A stretch of DNA of 7,444 bases from contig JAESSR010000302.1 of assembly GCA_016764015.1 (NCBI GenBank), positions 1-7,444 on the forward strand, in the 5' to 3' direction. A program made the translations under genes and the position numbers. This DNA comes from Phycisphaerales bacterium. Lineage in GTDB: Bacteria > Planctomycetota > Phycisphaerae > Phycisphaerales > UBA1924. The notes beneath the pieces are model-generated. The model was not told the origin of the DNA. It ran no database searches and saw nothing but the letters and a program-made list of their open reading frames with translations. Shown here piece by piece: positions 5,571 to 7,444 of the stretch (the first letter of the stretch is position 1; every line of letters begins with the position of its first letter).

Positions 5571-6137
5571 TCACTCTTCTTTGACACGAGCCATGTATGA
5601 CCCGTCTTCGGTCGAGATTTTTACCAGTTCACCAATGGCAATAAACGGAGGCACACGGGTCTTGAGCCCGGTATCACATACCGCTTCTTTGAGTTGGTTC
5701 GTCGCAGTCGCACCCTTGATGCCCGGAGCAGTATCGGCGATGGTCAAGATCACTGCAGATGGCAGCTCGATGGCAACAGGGGTGTCGCCGTGAAAGAGCA
5801 CTGTGCAAGTTGAGTTTGGCGCCATGTAGAGCAGCGTGTCATCAAGCAAATTCTTTTTGAGGTCGATCTGATCGTAATCCTTCAAATCCATGAAAGTGCC
5901 GCCGCCTTCGCCATCATCGTACAGGTATTCCATCTCACGCTTGTCAAGGCTTGTCCCTTCGACAACCTCTGCGCCAGAGAATCTTTGTTCCTTCATGCCC
6001 GAACCGTCAACCGCTCGCATCTTGGCTTGTATATATGCCGGGCCTTTGCCTGGTTTCACATGTCCAATTTTGGTGACGATATAGAGCTTGCCGTTCATAT
6101 CGAGTGCGGTGCCGGGACGAATTTCATTTGCTTTCAT
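5571..6137 (-). CDS. efp: translation elongation factor P
   Basis: This is a 188-residue EF-P, the usual length. It binds between the P and E sites of the ribosome and helps peptide-bond formation at polyproline stretches. The N-terminal KOW-like domain (about 1-62) holds the functional loop HVKPGKGPAYIQAK, in which Lys31 is the position normally modified (beta-lysylated, hydroxypentanoylated or similar). An Arg at this position would indicate the rhamnosylated class, so this is a lysine-type EF-P. The middle OB domain (about 65-127) includes MEYLYDDGEGGGTFMDLKDYDQ. The C-terminal domain (about 130-185) carries the family signature ending DTGLKTRVPPFIAIGELVKI and GSYMAR. The modification enzyme is not encoded here. 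There is no strong Shine-Dalgarno sequence. An extended -10 promoter lies about 75 bases upstream, and aroK follows 45 bases downstream. The YeiP paralogue is less likely because of the canonical PGKG loop. Confidence 0.97.
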   Translation of the reverse strand: MKANEIRPGTALDMNGKLYIVTKIGHVKPGKGPAYIQAKMRAVDGSGMKEQRFSGAEVVEGTSLDKREMEYLYDDGEGGGTFMDLKDYDQIDLKKNLLDDTLLYMAPNSTCTVLFHGDTPVAIELPSAVILTIADTAPGIKGATATNQLKEAVCDTGLKTRVPPFIAIGELVKISTEDGSYMARVKEE

Positions 6138-6210
6138 GGTGATTTCCAGGGAATGAAGTAGGGGAGCGGTGGGTTGGTTCTATACCGCAAATCAACGATT
6201 CGCGGCATTC

Positions 6211-6219
6211 ATCATAGCA
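6211..6219 (-). promoter_or_regulatory. extended -10 promoter for efp
   Basis: On the minus strand TGCTATGAT runs from 6219 to 6211. This is a TGn extension followed by a -10 hexamer matching TATAAT at five of six positions. A transcript would start near 6204 and have a leader of about 65 bases before the efp ATG at 6137. No good -35 is seen, which is normal for extended -10 promoters. Confidence 0.5.
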
Positions 6220-6283
6220 CGCCAATCGGCGCATAATCGCTGCAAATCGGGTATGCTCAACTCGTTCAGATCGTCCAAATCAC

Positions 6284-6287
6284 AGGA
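6284..6287 (+). promoter_or_regulatory. Shine-Dalgarno sequence of the Tat-exported hydrolase
   Basis: AGGA lies nine bases before the ATG at 6297. It supports this start, which is also the only one that keeps the twin-arginine signal near the N-terminus. Confidence 0.5.
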
Positions 6288-6296
6288 AAAACCAAA

Positions 6297-7319
6297 ATGC
6301 CATCCCCAATTACCATTGATCGTCGAAACTTCCTCGCCATCCTCAGCGCTGCCGGAGCAACCGCCGCTCTGGCAAGCCCTGCATTTGCCAATTTCTTGGA
6401 TACAACGATCGCTGGGCCAATTCTGTCGTGGGACACCATCCATAAAGCCGGGTTCCATGTGATGGCCGACCAATCCACCGGCGGCAACACGCTGATTATG
6501 ACCTCTGGGCTTGAGACCCTGCTCATTGATACCAAGTTTGCACATCTGGGCGGCTCATTGCTCGCCGACGCAAAGACATTCGCAGGCGAGCAAGAGCAGT
6601 TTGACCTTACCCTCATCAATACCCATCACCACGGCGATCACACCGGCGGCAATGCCCTGATCGTCCCTCACGCCACTTCCTATGCGCATACCAAAGCGGT
6701 GAAGCGGATCAAAGATCAACTCGACAAGTTCAAGCAATCGGCGCGGTCTGGCCCGGCTCAAATCAAGCGGAGCAAGGGCACTGATGTTCAACTCAAACTC
6801 GCGATTGAAGCCGCCGACGCATCGGATTCATGGACTCGCACAACCATATTACCAAAGAACCGTGTGCAAAACAAAGGCATGTCGATCACCATCGGCGAAG
6901 AAACAGTCGCCATGCACCACTTCGGAAGAGGACACACCGACAACGATCTGGTGATCCATTTCGAGAACAACAATATCGTGCACACCGGCGATCTCGTCTT
7001 CGCCGGGTTGCATCCTTTCTTCGATCCCTCAGCCAGAGCCACCGCGATCGGCTGGGTCAAGTCCCTTAATGGCGTCCTCGAACTCTGCGACGACACCACC
7101 ATCGTCGTTCCCGGGCACGGCTCAGTGGGCAACAAACAAACCGTCCAGGCTCAGCTCGATTACATGGAGCAACTCATCGAGCATGTCCAAGCCGACATAG
7201 ACGCCGATGTATCCAAGTCCAAATGCGCAAAGAACACTTGGGATTTCATGGAAGGTTTAGGATTCGAGGGCATCCGATCGAAAGCTATCGAAGCGGTGTA
7301 TGACGAGTTGAGCGCATAA
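6297..7319 (+). CDS. Tat-exported metallo-beta-lactamase-fold hydrolase
   Basis: This is a 340-residue zinc hydrolase of the metallo-beta-lactamase superfamily. The N-terminus carries a twin-arginine signal: TIDRRNFLA (Arg9, Arg10), a hydrophobic Ala-rich helix to about residue 28, and an AFA cleavage site after Ala31. The enzyme is therefore probably exported folded, with its metals, to the periplasm. The metal ligands are complete: THHHGDHTGGN (His110, His112, Asp114, His115), GRGHTDND (His213), HTGDLVF (bridging Asp232) and VPGHG (His274). This two-zinc pattern is that of the glyoxalase II and class-B-lactamase-like group, and no Cys replaces the bridging Asp. An insert at about 133-190, rich in Lys and Gln, separates the first and second metal motifs. 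The C-terminal 60 residues are helical. The substrate cannot be assigned. Export and ligand set resemble proteins annotated as beta-lactamase-like or quinoprotein-relay hydrolases, but no partner gene supports either. Confidence 0.92.
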   Translation: MPSPITIDRRNFLAILSAAGATAALASPAFANFLDTTIAGPILSWDTIHKAGFHVMADQSTGGNTLIMTSGLETLLIDTKFAHLGGSLLADAKTFAGEQEQFDLTLINTHHHGDHTGGNALIVPHATSYAHTKAVKRIKDQLDKFKQSARSGPAQIKRSKGTDVQLKLAIEAADASDSWTRTTILPKNRVQNKGMSITIGEETVAMHHFGRGHTDNDLVIHFENNNIVHTGDLVFAGLHPFFDPSARATAIGWVKSLNGVLELCDDTTIVVPGHGSVGNKQTVQAQLDYMEQLIEHVQADIDADVSKSKCAKNTWDFMEGLGFEGIRSKAIEAVYDELSA

Positions 7320-7346
7320 AAAACCTCGCAATCACGAGGCATTCGT
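7318..7346 (-). terminator. intrinsic terminator, strongest on the minus strand
   Basis: CCTCG at 7324-7328 pairs with CGAGG at 7335-7339 around a six-base loop. On the minus strand the stem is followed by six T residues (A run at 7318-7323), a convincing terminator tail. On the plus strand the tail is only ATTCGTTTATT. It overlaps the hydrolase stop codon. It probably serves a convergent minus-strand gene beyond the window end as well as the hydrolase. Confidence 0.65.
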
Positions 7347-7406
7347 TTATTCATATTTGCAAGCCAAGCCTAGGCCGTGTCTGATGGCTCTATATTTTCA
7401 TCATTT

Positions 7407-7433
7407 CGCCTCCCCCGGGCCCCGGGGGAGGTG
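7407..7433. repeat. very GC-rich perfect hairpin, probable start of a dispersed palindromic repeat
   Basis: The ten bases at 7409-7418 pair perfectly with 7422-7431 around a three-base loop (7419-7421). A G-T wobble and a C-G pair extend the stem outward to 7407/7433. All but one pair in the perfect stem is G-C. The sequence after it, GTGGCTGCGAAGCA, looks like the left half of a second hairpin (GGCTGC, loop GAA, GCA...) cut by the window end. The pattern resembles palindromic intergenic repeats built on CCTCCCCC and GGGGGAGGTGGC that recur in several bacterial genomes. That resemblance is from memory, not from a search. Confidence 0.65.
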
Positions 7434-7444
7434 GCTGCGAAGCA

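Noticed and set aside
5269..5793. 174-residue plus-strand open frame across aroK and efp
   Set aside because: It is antisense to two well-identified genes, Ser/Pro-rich in the way of reverse-frame shadows, and has no domain signature.
6221..6232. CGCC-AATC-GGCG dyad in the efp promoter region
   Set aside because: A four-pair stem of this kind is expected by chance at this base composition.
7384..7408. Minus-strand GGAGG followed by ATGATG as a gene start
   Set aside because: The frame hits a TAG stop after four codons, and the GGAGG is part of the GC-rich hairpin.

Overview
This window looks like ordinary chromosomal housekeeping sequence from a free-living bacterium, most likely a planctomycete of the Phycisphaerae type. 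The taxonomic guess is an inference. It rests on a rhomboid protease that opens with an 'IPLGTDRP' N-terminus and carries a TPR tail, a shikimate kinase with a 'GLRASGKST' P-loop, aromatic-pathway genes scattered outside operons, patchy Shine-Dalgarno use, and palindromic intergenic repeats. Base composition is moderate (a little over half G+C) and even across the window. I see no tRNA, rRNA, CRISPR array, transposase or phage gene.

Layout. At 141-569 (+) is a small DUF3568-like lipoprotein, followed by a family 2 glycosyltransferase at 697-1650 (+). A strong bidirectional terminator (1724-1755) separates the glycosyltransferase from the convergent citrate synthase gene (1774-2916, -). Citrate synthase and a rhomboid-TPR membrane protease (3067-4221, +) diverge from a 150-bp region holding overlapping candidate promoters. 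The rhomboid gene ends directly in a perfect hairpin, and trpF (4269-4904, +) follows.

trpF converges on an efp-aroK transcription unit (- strand, 6137 down to 4989). The gap between trpF and aroK is one 90-bp near-palindrome made of two inverted copies of the same hairpin unit. Each copy begins with the TAA stop codon of the gene next to it. Upstream of efp is a divergent region with an extended -10 promoter for efp. It is followed by a Tat-exported metallo-beta-lactamase-fold hydrolase (6297-7319, +). The window ends with a terminator that is strongest on the minus strand, implying a convergent gene beyond the window, and with a very GC-rich perfect hairpin that looks like the start of a dispersed repeat.

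How the genes relate. trpF (tryptophan branch) and aroK (shikimate pathway) both serve aromatic amino-acid synthesis but lie on opposite strands. efp rescues ribosomes stalled at polyproline and is co-directional with aroK. Citrate synthase feeds the TCA cycle. The lipoprotein, rhomboid and Tat-exported hydrolase act at or beyond the cytoplasmic membrane. I found no convincing new multi-gene system. The most unusual feature is the stop-codon-bounded inverted repeat pair between trpF and aroK.
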